From a virus: a stretch of DNA of 64,000 bases. Position numbers and translations under genes: made by a program. The number at the start of each line of letters is the position of its first letter. The stretch's first letter is position 1. Below the pieces are notes generated by a model. It was given only the letters and a program-made list of their open reading frames with translations, made no database searches and was not told where the DNA came from. Below, in pieces: positions 52,869 to 62,908 of this stretch. Location: the IMG/VR virus record IMGVR_UViG_3300025687_000029, positions 31,667-95,666 of that record, one strand, 5' to 3'.

Positions 52869-55800
52869 TTACAATTGAGTAGTTCTAATATCTCTCAAAT
52901 AACTGTTTATATTTCCTAATTCAAAATATCTAGGTACAGAGGGACTACTTGGTAAAACACTACTGTCAAAGGTTAATTCAATAATAAAATAATAATTCCT
53001 TAATCTTGAATCTCTTTGATTGGTAGATCTAGTATCTCTAAAATAATTATATCTCCATTGTCGGACCTTTCTAACAATCCATCTTCTACCTCTAGCTGTA
53101 TTAGTAGTTAGGTTAATAGTTCCTGTATCATGAAGATCATCATAAGCTCTAATAGATGTAATAGTTTCATCTTGAATAATCTTATCAAATATATCTGATA
53201 CTGAAGGATCTTCAACTCTAGAATTAAATTCTATACTGTCTAATATAGTAGTTCTATCTTTAAATGGATTGACAACTAGTGTCAATTTCAACGGATTATA
53301 AAAATCATAGAAAGTATTTTGATCCCCTACATCTTCAACATATAACTCTTCTGTAGGTAAATATCCATCTGCTCTAGGAGTACTTAAAGTAATTTGATTA
53401 CCTGGAAAATACATAAAAGGAACTGAATAATTACTACCATTTAAATTTGTTATAGATGTAAATGCTTTAATCTTATCATTTAATCTAATTACAAAAGCTT
53501 GATTGCTAATATCTGAAACTCCATCAATAGTAAACTGAAATGCCATTTCAGCTTCTCTATATTTATGATTATATACAGAATCTACTCCAACTAATAAATC
53601 ATTACCTGATGATGCAATATTAAAGTTTATATCTGAAAAATAAGAAAATAATCCTTTTATATCACTGATTCCTCCATTAGCATTTGATATATAATTAATA
53701 GTATTATTATTCCTATCATAATAATAAATAGTTTCAGGAGTTGATACTACAGACCATTTATGTAATGTACCTGAGTTTTTAGTTATATAAGTTGAATAAG
53801 GTAATACTCCTCCTGTTCCTAATACTATTGATTGTCCTGTATCATCTTGTACAGTAGATTTCTCATTTACTGCTAATCTACTAATGCCATCATTTTGAAA
53901 TGCATACACATGATCTCTATGGGTTATTAGTCTAGTTAATTCTCCTGATACAGTATCTAGATCAAGAAATTCATTTGCTCCAAATTTAGTCCAAGAATCA
54001 GCAAATTCTCCTAAAAATTTCTTCTGAGACGCTAAAACTCTAGATGTAAACTCTCTACCTAGATTTTCATTTGTTGCTACTGATTGAGATATATAAGTAC
54101 TATCAGACTTACTAAAGACAGTATTATATAGGTATAAGTCTTCTAACTGAATTATACCTCCAGTATAACAAGTAGTTCCTGGATTTGCTGCTTGACGAGC
54201 TTCTGCAAACAAGTTTATATTATATTCATCTGAATATGTTGGAATATAGGAATCATGTCTAAGATTAGTATTAACAGTTGATTCACATGGAAATGTTATA
54301 AGATTTGTATAAGATAATGGATTTCCTGTGACTGCTACACTTTTATCTGATTCAGACTTAGGTAGTGTTACTTTTATATGCTGATATAAATTAATAAATG
54401 TATCTCCTCCAAAAACTGTTTTTCCTAGAGTTATTGTAGTATTGTTTAATCCTCTGGTTACTGTATATGCAGAAAAATATTGATTATCTGTGTGTTCATC
54501 TATACTAATATAATTATCACAAAACTGATAGGTATTTAATTCTCTTGCAGTGGTTTCTACTCCTCCATATGGAATAGTAGCTCTTACATAGTCTGATAGA
54601 ATTAGATATGTACCATCTGTAGCATTTAAAGTATTAAGAGGTATATCATCCAATCTCATATAAAAAGACTTAGCATTTAGATTGTATATATCTCCTCCTG
54701 TAGAAGAGGACCAAGCAACAAAATCATTTTGATTACTAAAATAAGTACCCCCTGATGAAATTAAGGCTCCGTCTTCAACATTAGAATTTTTTGTTAATAG
54801 ATCTGTATATAATGTAGGAGTGCCTCCAAAATCAGAATAAATTGAACTGAACGAACTTATAAATTGTTTACCTACATATAGATAAGATGTTGGATTAGAT
54901 ATAACAGTTTTTGATAATTGACAAGTATCTAACGCTACAGATGGAAGCCAGTTTTCTCCAGTAGTAGTATTTAACCATCTTACATGAGTCATTAAGTCAA
55001 AATTAACAGCATTTCCTACTCTTTCAACAACACCAACAGGCTGTACAAAAGAATCATTAAACAGCTTTAAGTTATCATTAAATGAAGCTTCAGGACTAAT
55101 CCACTCATAGTTAGTATAATCCCTGTAATCCCAATTAGAATTTACAGCAGGATCAATTACTCCTGAATAAACATATAGAGAGTTTATATTAGCTTTGACC
55201 CCATCAAAAGATTTACAGATCTTACCTTGATCACCAGCTCCTGCACCTCCTTCTTTAGAAGCTCCGGCAGTAGTAAATGACCTTAATGTATTTAAAAGAC
55301 CTTGACCTAAATTGATTCTATCTACCCCACGTTCACACCTTACAATTGCATATCCTTGTATCTCATCCTCAACATCAGAGCCATTAAAATCTATATTAAA
55401 ATCTATACCTAAAGCATTTGCAGTAGATATAACAGGATCTGAAGTTGAAGTACCCCCTGATAATTCAACTATTTCAAAATCATTATTTGTAGTTCCTCCA
55501 ATTCCATTAGTACCCATTACAGGAGTTCTAATATCTCCTATCCATTTAGGTTTTGAAGGAACTCCTTTTTTATCAAATACTACTAAAGCAAATCTGTATA
55601 TTTCATTTCTTTTATACTGCTTATAATAAGCAGAATTATAAGGAGAGGAATAACTGGAAGGACCAATACCTAACTCATCTTTATTTGCCTTGGTATCTAT
55701 TATATGACTTGTAGGTATTCCAGATAAACTGTCATATGCTAAATATGCAGTTGTAAATGGAGCTGTAGTACCTGGAGTATATATTCTCTCATCAATTATT

Positions 55801-57392
55801 AATTCTTTATTTGTGAATTTATATTTGACATTAGGACCTTCACCTCCTACAGTAGTACCATCTGATTGATACATGAATCCATAATTGCCTGGAGTTGATT
55901 GATTAGGTACTAAATCTAAATTATTAAATCTATTACATGAATTGTAATCTTGATAGTCTTCTATAGGACTTCCTGAAGTAACTAAACCTCCATCAATCCT
56001 TCTAACATCACTAAATGTTGATCCTAATAATCCAACTATTAATTGATCATCAGTATCATAGGCTGTATCTTCACTAAAGTCCTTATATATTCTCATTATA
56101 CCTGAACTGTCAAATCTAAAAGCTCTTGTTTCAAAACTTTCCCAAGCATCTGAATTATAGAATTTTTCAGTTATATTACCTACAAATAAGATATTATCTT
56201 TTATAGCTAGAGTTTTAGGAATAAAATCTATATTAAATAACCTATATTCAGCTAGAGTATATGTATTTAATACTGTGCTTCCAAAATCAGTAAATGTAAA
56301 TTCACTTCCTGTAAATTTTCCTTGGTATATTGAAGTAATAACAGGATCACTATTTAATTGACTATAGTATATGGATATAAGTTCTACATATTCATAATTT
56401 GTATCTAAATCTTTTATCTGTACAGTTACAGATTTATTTGCTGATTTTGGTTCAACAGTCTCAATTATATTGTCTTCATCTATGGTAGTTACTAATCTAT
56501 TACTACCTCTATAATATCTACCTGCATCACCTGATTTTTCATCTGAATCTGTTAAATGTATTAGAGGAGAAGGTAAACTGAAGAATGTTTGCTGTCCATT
56601 GGGTATATAATATCTATATGCATACTGAATATGTCCAACCTGTAATTGACCATTTGAATTTATATCAACAAAATCAGGAGGTGTAATTTTAGCTTCAGGA
56701 ATAACATCTAACAGCGCAGAGCTTTTAATAAATACTTCAGGTTCTGCTATATTAAGTTTTCTTAAAGAATTATATTCATCAAGCCAATAGATATTTTGTA
56801 TTCTATCAGTTTCATAATATCCTACAGCATCAATCTTAACTTCATTATTCTTCCAATAAACCTCATCAATAGTAGAAATATATATTATATTCAGATAGTA
56901 TCTTTTACCCTTAATATCAAATCTTGAAGTACTTCCTCTAGGTGAAGTGGTTAGTTTCCAAATACCTAAACTCTCAGCACCTCCTACAGAATCAATTAAT
57001 CTGGTAAATATAATAATATCATTATTAATACTACAGGAACCTATTGGATAACATTCATCCCAGTCGTTTAAAGTACTGTCTATTCTAGTTTTAATATCAC
57101 CAAAATAAGTAGATCTAGCTGTACCATCTTCAATAGCTTCAGCAGTAAAAAATTGTTTATCTCCACCTCCTGCTGAATTAGCTGATAGTTCAGCTTTTGT
57201 AGGAAATGTTACTGATAAGTTTCCAGGTAATATATGATCATTACCTTTGATTGTACTTATAGCACCATTACTCAAATCACTATCATTAAGTAATCTACCA
57301 CATGATAGATCAAAATATGCTCCTTGAGGATAAGCTTCTTTAGATGAATCTTGATTTATTCCTTTACCGTATAATGATTTAAATTGTGGCAT
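52869..57392 (-). CDS. Large tail protein, muzzle/stabilisation type, 1,507 aa
   Basis: Opens MPQFKSLYGKGINQDSSKEA, like the start of podovirus tail stabilisation and crAss-like muzzle proteins, where MN-KD-type residues follow a short basic patch. The body is beta-rich throughout (VDEVYWKNNEVKIDAVGYYE and others), with repeats of Tyr/Asn/Asp-rich strands as in beta-propeller tails. Size and place between the adaptor-like genes and the cargo genes match the crAss-like muzzle. It probably forms the tail nozzle. Confidence 0.7.
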   Translation of the reverse strand: MPQFKSLYGKGINQDSSKEAYPQGAYFDLSCGRLLNDSDLSNGAISTIKGNDHILPGNLSVTFPTKAELSANSAGGGDKQFFTAEAIEDGTARSTYFGDIKTRIDSTLNDWDECYPIGSCSINNDIIIFTRLIDSVGGAESLGIWKLTTSPRGSTSRFDIKGKRYYLNIIYISTIDEVYWKNNEVKIDAVGYYETDRIQNIYWLDEYNSLRKLNIAEPEVFIKSSALLDVIPEAKITPPDFVDINSNGQLQVGHIQYAYRYYIPNGQQTFFSLPSPLIHLTDSDEKSGDAGRYYRGSNRLVTTIDEDNIIETVEPKSANKSVTVQIKDLDTNYEYVELISIYYSQLNSDPVITSIYQGKFTGSEFTFTDFGSTVLNTYTLAEYRLFNIDFIPKTLAIKDNILFVGNITEKFYNSDAWESFETRAFRFDSSGIMRIYKDFSEDTAYDTDDQLIVGLLGSTFSDVRRIDGGLVTSGSPIEDYQDYNSCNRFNNLDLVPNQSTPGNYGFMYQSDGTTVGGEGPNVKYKFTNKELIIDERIYTPGTTAPFTTAYLAYDSLSGIPTSHIIDTKANKDELGIGPSSYSSPYNSAYYKQYKRNEIYRFALVVFDKKGVPSKPKWIGDIRTPVMGTNGIGGTTNNDFEIVELSGGTSTSDPVISTANALGIDFNIDFNGSDVEDEIQGYAIVRCERGVDRINLGQGLLNTLRSFTTAGASKEGGAGAGDQGKICKSFDGVKANINSLYVYSGVIDPAVNSNWDYRDYTNYEWISPEASFNDNLKLFNDSFVQPVGVVERVGNAVNFDLMTHVRWLNTTTGENWLPSVALDTCQLSKTVISNPTSYLYVGKQFISSFSSIYSDFGGTPTLYTDLLTKNSNVEDGALISSGGTYFSNQNDFVAWSSSTGGDIYNLNAKSFYMRLDDIPLNTLNATDGTYLILSDYVRATIPYGGVETTARELNTYQFCDNYISIDEHTDNQYFSAYTVTRGLNNTTITLGKTVFGGDTFINLYQHIKVTLPKSESDKSVAVTGNPLSYTNLITFPCESTVNTNLRHDSYIPTYSDEYNINLFAEARQAANPGTTCYTGGIIQLEDLYLYNTVFSKSDSTYISQSVATNENLGREFTSRVLASQKKFLGEFADSWTKFGANEFLDLDTVSGELTRLITHRDHVYAFQNDGISRLAVNEKSTVQDDTGQSIVLGTGGVLPYSTYITKNSGTLHKWSVVSTPETIYYYDRNNNTINYISNANGGISDIKGLFSYFSDINFNIASSGNDLLVGVDSVYNHKYREAEMAFQFTIDGVSDISNQAFVIRLNDKIKAFTSITNLNGSNYSVPFMYFPGNQITLSTPRADGYLPTEELYVEDVGDQNTFYDFYNPLKLTLVVNPFKDRTTILDSIEFNSRVEDPSVSDIFDKIIQDETITSIRAYDDLHDTGTINLTTNTARGRRWIVRKVRQWRYNYFRDTRSTNQRDSRLRNYYFIIELTFDSSVLPSSPSVPRYFELGNINSYLRDIRTTQL

Positions 57393-58126
57393 TATCTTCC
57401 TCTATTACCTTTATATTTATAATTGTATTTATGATCTAATAAACTACTTCCAATCTTAATATGATGGTTAGCTATATTGTAAGCATCTTCTTGATTTGGC
57501 ATTTGTAGTTTACTGCAAGCTTTTCTAAAAGCATTATCATACTGAGCTTTACTTTCCATATAGATAGAACTATTTAACTGTCCCAATCTAAGTAACATAT
57601 AGTCAATCTTATGAGCTATATATTTAACTGCGGCATCAATAACTTGTTCTACATCAGGTACTAATGGCTTACCATTTTCATCTAAAGGAACAGCTATATA
57701 AGCTAATTCAACTTCTCCTTCTTCAAAGTTAGTATGAAGGATTTTGTTTTTTATATGATATTGTTTAATATGATCTTCCCCTAAATTATCAATACTACTA
57801 TCATTGCCTACAATAAACAAATCAGTAGATTTTTTCATAGTTATTTTACAGGTAGTATCATTTTGACTAACTAATCTAGCTTGTATTAATTCTTTAAAAT
57901 CACAAGGTAAATCAGCTCTATAATTTGATACTACAATATTAGGATTACCTTTATCTGTACAATTGGTAACTTTTTCTATATGCCTTTGTTTGTTTGGAAG
58001 AAGTTCTAGAAAGTCTCCTATCCATTCTGTCATATCTGTAACATTAGTATATTTATCATCATAGGGAAATTCTCTTTTTAACCTATCAAATATATAATCT
58101 ACACTTACATAATTTACTATATCCAT
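57392..58126 (-). CDS. Ring/adaptor-type tail protein, 244 aa
   Basis: N-terminal helical region (SVDYIFDRLKREFPYDDKY) and an EWIGDFLELL segment are reminiscent of head-tail adaptor or tubular protein A folds, where helices precede beta strands. Followed by FVIPVDENGKPL-like strands (LAYIAVPLDENGKP). Adjacent to the muzzle-like gene with a one-base overlap, as for ring proteins in crAss-like phages. Confidence 0.6.
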   Translation of the reverse strand: MDIVNYVSVDYIFDRLKREFPYDDKYTNVTDMTEWIGDFLELLPNKQRHIEKVTNCTDKGNPNIVVSNYRADLPCDFKELIQARLVSQNDTTCKITMKKSTDLFIVGNDSSIDNLGEDHIKQYHIKNKILHTNFEEGEVELAYIAVPLDENGKPLVPDVEQVIDAAVKYIAHKIDYMLLRLGQLNSSIYMESKAQYDNAFRKACSKLQMPNQEDAYNIANHHIKIGSSLLDHKYNYKYKGNRGR

Positions 58127-58635
58127 TATTTATAAAAATAAGTTTGACCTTCTACTAAGTATTTAAATATTTTTTGCTTTACACATACAGAAGGATAGAA
58201 TGCATATAATCTTCTTTTTAAGAAATACCAAGCTGACTTTTTAGTATTTTTAAATCTACTCATCCAACACATTTGTGCATAGTCTTTATCATAATCATAT
58301 ACTACAGGTTTATTATTATGTTTTTTCCATTCAGACCTGTCAGTACCATATTTCTTTATCCAGATTTCTTTACTTTTAGCCCAGTTAGGAACTCCATTTT
58401 TAGCTTCTGTCATTCTAACACCAAATCTCCCACTTACATATAAAGGATATATCTCTATATCCTCTTTAATTGCAACAGTAACAATACCTCTAACTAAATC
58501 ATTAAGAGGTTTATGAAAGTCTTCTCTGCCTATTTTAGATCCTCCAAGATCTTTATAAGCATAGTAATAATCTATAGTACCTACAGTTTTATGCTTTCTG
58601 TAAGTTTTCCTGGGTTGAAGTTGCTTCACCGTCAT
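58126..58635 (-). CDS. Ring-type tail protein, 169 aa
   Basis: Basic N-terminus (QPRKTYRKHKTVGTIDYYYAYK), mid segment with GIVTVAIKEDIEIYPLYVSG, and a C-terminal Trp/Tyr/Lys-rich part. No enzyme motif. It lies in the connector group between two genes it overlaps, which suggests a head-tail joining role. Confidence 0.55.
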   Translation of the reverse strand: MTVKQLQPRKTYRKHKTVGTIDYYYAYKDLGGSKIGREDFHKPLNDLVRGIVTVAIKEDIEIYPLYVSGRFGVRMTEAKNGVPNWAKSKEIWIKKYGTDRSEWKKHNNKPVVYDYDKDYAQMCWMSRFKNTKKSAWYFLKRRLYAFYPSVCVKQKIFKYLVEGQTYFYK

Positions 58636-59314
58636 TCTCTTTATCTTCAGGAGTTCTTAATAGAATATTTAGATCTTTTGTTAATATCTCTTGTTTAATA
58701 ATATCTACCATCCACTGTTCAATTGGATAGTTATCATTATCAGAATAACAAGAAGTTCCATCACAATCATTAATACTTTGTAAAGATTCAGGATTATCAA
58801 ATATACCTTCTACATATAAATACTTACCGAGTCTTGTTTGCAGATTGGCATTATTACTTTTTACATATAAATAGTTACCTGTTCTGTCTTCAACAATGGT
58901 AGCATATATATCATCTTTATTATATCTACTATTACCTGAAACTACCCATGATTCATGAGAAACAAAATTAAACTTACTTTGAGATACATCTATAGGTCTA
59001 ACTATTAAATCTCTTTTATTTTTAGTAGCTAATAATTCAGGAATTTGTATAGTACTTCTAAGAACTTTACAACCTACAGAAAGGCCGGTACAACAATCTG
59101 ATAGAGCTTTATCAACAAGTTCTAACTCTAAACATGGAATTACTTGGGTATAGTTTGATCTATTCAGAGTTCCTCTGTCTAATCTTTGTTTTATTAAAGT
59201 AGCTCTTTTATTTCTTATCCACCATTTAATCTGTCTTTCATCCAGGTTATTATCATCTGAATTTAGATTAACTGTAGCATATATATCATCAACAATTTGT
59301 TTTAAAGTAGGCAT
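58589..59314 (-). CDS. Ring/connector-type protein, 241 aa
   Basis: MPTLKQIVDDIYATVNLNSD and DERQIKWWIRNKRATLIKQR form the helical start typical of crAss-like connector proteins. Multiple Cys (CLELELVDKALSDCCTGLSVGC and NDCDGTSCYS) are unusual and could form disulphides or a metal site. It overlaps the following gene by 47 bases and the preceding one by 13. Confidence 0.6.
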   Translation of the reverse strand: MPTLKQIVDDIYATVNLNSDDNNLDERQIKWWIRNKRATLIKQRLDRGTLNRSNYTQVIPCLELELVDKALSDCCTGLSVGCKVLRSTIQIPELLATKNKRDLIVRPIDVSQSKFNFVSHESWVVSGNSRYNKDDIYATIVEDRTGNYLYVKSNNANLQTRLGKYLYVEGIFDNPESLQSINDCDGTSCYSDNDNYPIEQWMVDIIKQEILTKDLNILLRTPEDKENDGEATSTQENLQKA

Positions 59315-59724
59315 TTTAATATAATTATTAGTATTCCTGTTTCTGCTGCAAAGAGTAGTTTAAAGGTATTCTTTCTTCTCTTTAACTTCTTTATTTTAAT
59401 ATCTTTTTGAGTAACTACACTACTCAAACTATCAGTATTATTAATAAGAATAGTATTGGCACTATTTAACTGATTTATTTGCAAATCGCGATATGCGATA
59501 CTACCTTCATAATCTTTAAGCAAACTATCAACAATCTCAAGTTCATCAAGACATTGCAACCTTTCAATATTATGAGAAGCTATAACCTCTCTTTGTTCTC
59601 TAGTATAGCATCTTGTACCGTCATCTTGGCTCCATAAATATAAGGGAATCCAAAGAATCATTAGAATACTTAGGAATCTCTTTTTGTATATATTTATACT
59701 TGATAATAGTTTTAATTCTTTCAT
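59302..59724 (-). CDS. Spanin-like periplasmic protein, 140 aa
   Basis: A signal-peptide-like N-terminus (KKRFLSILMILWIPLYLWSQ) is followed by a coiled-coil region (YRDLQINQLNSANTILINNTD) and a C-terminal hydrophobic helix (FKLLFAAETGILIIILKCLL). The gene overlaps the preceding one by 104 bases out of frame, like Rz/Rz1 pairs. It lies in the lysis group. There is no lipobox, so an outer-membrane spanin role would need another anchor. Confidence 0.5.
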   Translation of the reverse strand: MKELKLLSSINIYKKRFLSILMILWIPLYLWSQDDGTRCYTREQREVIASHNIERLQCLDELEIVDSLLKDYEGSIAYRDLQINQLNSANTILINNTDSLSSVVTQKDIKIKKLKRRKNTFKLLFAAETGILIIILKCLL

Positions 59725-59923
59725 CTTTCTTCTTATTTATCTGAATTTCAAGACTATCCTTGATTCTATTTAATATTTTTATACTATCACGTTGTTTGAT
59801 AATCAGTTCTTCTCCTACAGGCTTTTCTTGAATAATAATTTCAGGTCCTCTCAAAGATAAGATAATTATTACAATTATCAAAATAGCTATAATACCTATC
59901 TGAGCATATTGTTTATTCTTCAT
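59621..59923 (-). CDS. i-spanin-like membrane coiled-coil protein, 100 aa
   Basis: Start at 59923 (MKNKQYAQIG); a TTG further upstream is less likely. One N-terminal TM (IGIIAILIIVIIILSLRG) and a long charged coiled coil (IIKQRDSIKILNRIKDSLEIQ) are the plan of an inner-membrane spanin subunit. It overlaps the holin candidate by 11 bases and the next gene by 104. Confidence 0.55.
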   Translation of the reverse strand: MKNKQYAQIGIIAILIIVIIILSLRGPEIIIQEKPVGEELIIKQRDSIKILNRIKDSLEIQINKKKDERIKTIIKYKYIQKEIPKYSNDSLDSLIFMEPR

Positions 59924-60155
59924 CTTTCTTTTTAGATTTATTAAATAACCCTTCAAAAATACAAATACCTAATAACGAACTTCCAGTATATATAAAAGTC
60001 TTATGAAGATCTGTAATATTATCAGATAGATCAATTGCAAAATAACTACATATATTTACTGTAATTAAAGTAATTATTAGAATCAGGAATCCCATTACTC
60101 TTTTAGAAGATACTCCTGCCTTACTCTGTAACATTCTTAATAAAAACTGTTTCAT
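59913..60155 (-). CDS. Holin candidate, 80 aa
   Basis: Two hydrophobic segments (VMGFLILIITLITVNICSYF at about residues 20-39 and TFIYTGSSLLGICIFEGLF at about 52-70) and a basic C-terminus KKK then acidic. Directly after the amidase gene (overlap 4 bases) and before spanin-like genes. Size and topology fit class II holins. Sequence-based family proof is lacking. Confidence 0.6.
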   Translation of the reverse strand: MKQFLLRMLQSKAGVSSKRVMGFLILIITLITVNICSYFAIDLSDNITDLHKTFIYTGSSLLGICIFEGLFNKSKKKDEE

Positions 60156-60667
60156 AGACTATCAATTAATTTAGTTAATTCTCCTATAAATTGTGTACGG
60201 TTCTTTCTATAAGCTGTTACATCCTTCATATTATCTATAAAGAAGGGTTCCAATATAATACAAGGAGCATTTGTATATTTTAATAAATGACCTCCTCTAT
60301 CATAGAGAGTTCTTGATTTAATACCTCTATCAGGTAAACCTAAAGTATTAACAATAACTCTTTGAAATTTATATGCTAGTTCTTTACCTTTAATAGATCC
60401 CTTATAATATAAAACTTCACTACCTGAAGCATTATGTAACATTGAAGCATTACAATGAAATGATATTATATATTCAGGATTTAACTTATTTATCTTTTCA
60501 GGAAGTTTTTTATAAGTATCCCTATAAATAATTTCTATATCTTTTCTATTACTTAGAGTTTTAATAATATTAACTATTTCATTATTAAGGTAAAACTCAT
60601 TCAACCCTGCTTTATTATTAATTGCTCCGGGAGAATCCTCAGTATGTCCAACTACAAGTGCTATCAT
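60152..60667 (-). CDS. N-acetylmuramoyl-L-alanine amidase (Amidase_3 type), 171 aa
   Basis: Zinc amidase plan: ALVVGHTEDSPGAINNKAGLNE with the first His, ISFHCNASM with the second His at about residue 73, and a glutamate in CIILEPFFIDN near 138. NE at 23-24 gives the first Glu (LNEFYLNNEI). Cleaves the peptide stem from murein for lysis. No signal peptide, so it needs the neighbouring holin candidate to cross the inner membrane. Confidence 0.85.
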   Translation of the reverse strand: MIALVVGHTEDSPGAINNKAGLNEFYLNNEIVNIIKTLSNRKDIEIIYRDTYKKLPEKINKLNPEYIISFHCNASMLHNASGSEVLYYKGSIKGKELAYKFQRVIVNTLGLPDRGIKSRTLYDRGGHLLKYTNAPCIILEPFFIDNMKDVTAYRKNRTQFIGELTKLIDSL

Positions 60668-61137
60668 TTTTTAACTATTTCAGTTTTAACTTTAATTTTA
60701 TCAGGTTTAATATAATCACCTATCTTTTCAATAGTACCCCAGACACCTGCTATAGCAATTATAACAGTTCCAAGTATTGTGGCAGTAGCTATCTTTTTAT
60801 TTTTACCAAAAAACCTAACTACTTCTGTTTCTTTTTTTATTGTCTCAATATCATTTCTAACACAAGTAAATTCTTCTTTATAATCAGTAACTCCTGTTTT
60901 ATAAAACTCCTTCAAAGTTTCCATCTCCCTATCATGAGTATTTACTCTACCATTAGTTTTAATAGCTTGTTCCTTAGTTTCATTGACAACTTTTAATACT
61001 TCTGAAATTAAAGCATACATTTTATCATTATCTGCTCTATTTTCCTTCTTATGTTCTCTAAATTCAGAAACTAGATATGAAATTCTCTCTCTATTATATG
61101 ACTCACCTCCTTTTAAGTGTGGCTCTAATTCACTCAT
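60664..61137 (-). CDS. Coiled-coil membrane protein of the lysis group, 157 aa
   Basis: Long charged helix (EFREHKKENRADNDKMYALI, and later NDIETIKKETEVVRFF) precedes one TM helix at about residues 121-140 (IATATILGTVIIAIAGVWGT) and a basic tail. Overlaps the amidase gene by 4 bases. It could be a holin-associated or spanin-like factor, or a tail-membrane tether. Confidence 0.5.
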   Translation of the reverse strand: MSELEPHLKGGESYNRERISYLVSEFREHKKENRADNDKMYALISEVLKVVNETKEQAIKTNGRVNTHDREMETLKEFYKTGVTDYKEEFTCVRNDIETIKKETEVVRFFGKNKKIATATILGTVIIAIAGVWGTIEKIGDYIKPDKIKVKTEIVKK

Positions 61138-61772
61138 AACGTTGAAGCTATTCTAATATTAACATTATCTTTATTTACTATTTTAGTCTTATTCATATCA
61201 ATAAACATCGGGTCTACGATAACATATGAATTTACATCAATCTGATTAAGATGTACAACAACACCATTAAACATTACCACGATAGATCCTCCAAACCACG
61301 TTGCATTATCTAATTCAATACCCACATTACTATAACTTACTGATGACTCTGTACATTGTATTACACCTCCATTGCCTACAATTGCTTTATCAACACCTTC
61401 CACATCGCAATTGAAAATTTGCAATAATGTATCTTTATTACTCTTCACTGCTATATCACCAGATTCAATTTTTACATCATCTAATCTTGACATTCCTGTG
61501 ATTGATTCAAATATAGTTAATCCTTCTTTTGACTTCTTAACATAGCAATTTAGTACTTTATTGTTATTTAATCTAAACAAATAACTATCACCAACAGCTT
61601 CTATATGAGAATAATTAAAATCAACAACTGCACCATCTGGTAAATCAATATCTCCAATCTTATAATAACCATTCTCAATTGAAATAAGAACAGGCTCATC
61701 AGATTTAGGTTTTGAATTTATTTCTTCAATAACCTTACTTATAGGATTGTTATAGTTTACTGTATATTTCAT
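61134..61772 (-). CDS. Beta-helix-like tail appendage protein, 212 aa
   Basis: Turns of alternating hydrophobic and polar residues with repeated V-x-x-N/D patterns (NCYVKKSKEGLTIFESITG, IFNCDVEGVDKAIVGNGGVI, SYSNVGIELDNATWFGGSI) suggest a right-handed parallel beta-helix, as in receptor-binding tail fibres or capsular depolymerases. No catalytic residues obvious. It overlaps its neighbours by four and one bases. Confidence 0.55.
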   Translation of the reverse strand: MKYTVNYNNPISKVIEEINSKPKSDEPVLISIENGYYKIGDIDLPDGAVVDFNYSHIEAVGDSYLFRLNNNKVLNCYVKKSKEGLTIFESITGMSRLDDVKIESGDIAVKSNKDTLLQIFNCDVEGVDKAIVGNGGVIQCTESSVSYSNVGIELDNATWFGGSIVVMFNGVVVHLNQIDVNSYVIVDPMFIDMNKTKIVNKDNVNIRIASTL

Positions 61773-62380
61773 TACTTAATATATTCTTGTCTACTACCAT
61801 TTTGATCTCTTTGATGATGCCCATCAAAAAAATCTATATATACTCGACCTGCATATTCATTAGCACTTGCAGCTATCCTTGTTAGCTTCAGCTTATATAG
61901 TGTACTCACAGTCGTATTTACACCGGGAATATCGGCTAAATCAAATAATTTATGATTACCTGTAAAATTACCGTTCATAGTGTTTTCAGCAGTAAAGGGA
62001 CTTCCTGCAGGAACTGCCCAAGCTTCATTTACCCCTGCTGCAATAACATCTACTTGAAATTGAAAATTATCTCCTGTACCATCAGAAGGTACAGAATAAT
62101 GAATGTGTTGATCTAATACAGTTTCAAGCTTCATAGCGTGAGGTGATTGGATAACAGCATAAACATACTCTCCAATATCAAAACCAAGTGTAGGGAACGT
62201 TACACCTCCACCTATATTATGATTCCAAAATATTTCTGCTGGAGCATTTGAAGGTGGTAGTTTTACATTAATTATAGAGGTTGGTATATCATCATATACT
62301 GTATTTTGTTTCGGTTGATTGTCCAAACCTTCATCCATATCTCTTTGTACCTCTGCTGTTGATTTATCTAGTTTACTCAT
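61772..62380 (-). CDS. Tail appendage protein, 202 aa
   Basis: Starts with a charged helix (STAEVQRDMDEGLDNQPKQN), then a beta-rich domain containing WNHNIGGGVTFPTLGFDIGE and HIHYSVPSDGTGDNFQFQVD, and ends with FFDGHHQRDQNGSRQE. His/Asp-rich stretches recall structural phage domains that accompany tail spikes. No enzyme function can be claimed. Confidence 0.5.
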   Translation of the reverse strand: MSKLDKSTAEVQRDMDEGLDNQPKQNTVYDDIPTSIINVKLPPSNAPAEIFWNHNIGGGVTFPTLGFDIGEYVYAVIQSPHAMKLETVLDQHIHYSVPSDGTGDNFQFQVDVIAAGVNEAWAVPAGSPFTAENTMNGNFTGNHKLFDLADIPGVNTTVSTLYKLKLTRIAASANEYAGRVYIDFFDGHHQRDQNGSRQEYIK

Positions 62381-62383
62381 ATC

Positions 62384-62908
62384 TTATGTTCTATATATTA
62401 CGTGAAACGGAACACTTATAGTGCCGCTATTTTCAAATTCTAAAGTGAAATACACTCCATTGTTCTTTGCATCAAACCCTGCATCATCACCAAAAAACCA
62501 AGTACCTACAATTGAAACTAAATCAGATCCTTTTTGTCTAACATTATATGTTCGGATTAGTGGGTCTGTTGCAAAATCTCTAGTTCCCGACTCGTCAATA
62601 TATATTCGCATTGTAACTCCACCTTCATTTCCTGAACTTGGAGTGAAATAAGGAGATATATCAATGACATATGTTGGACTATCAAGTTCTTCAGGCATAG
62701 ATATTTTACTCAGAGTCTTATTCCATCGACTTGTTATGTATGCAGGAGAAGTAACCTTGACCTCAGTTAATCCGTTGTTAATAAATAGAAACTCACTTTC
62801 ACCTGTAACAGCGATAGTGTTATCGCCAATTACAGATTCTTTAAAATTGTTGTATCTGCCGTCAAGAAGATTATTAATTTCTTCTGTTGTAAAATCTAAC
62901 TTTCCCAT
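62384..62908 (-). CDS. Tail appendage protein, 174 aa
   Basis: A short helical start (FTTEEINNLLDGRYNNFKES) is followed by beta-rich sequence (FLFINNGLTEVKVTSPAYIT and TMRIYIDESGTRDFATDP). The helix with NLLDGRYN-like residues resembles the coiled start of trimeric fibre subunits. Adjacent to its neighbours with 3- and 1-base spacing or overlap. Confidence 0.5.
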   Translation of the reverse strand: MGKLDFTTEEINNLLDGRYNNFKESVIGDNTIAVTGESEFLFINNGLTEVKVTSPAYITSRWNKTLSKISMPEELDSPTYVIDISPYFTPSSGNEGGVTMRIYIDESGTRDFATDPLIRTYNVRQKGSDLVSIVGTWFFGDDAGFDAKNNGVYFTLEFENSGTISVPFHVIYRT

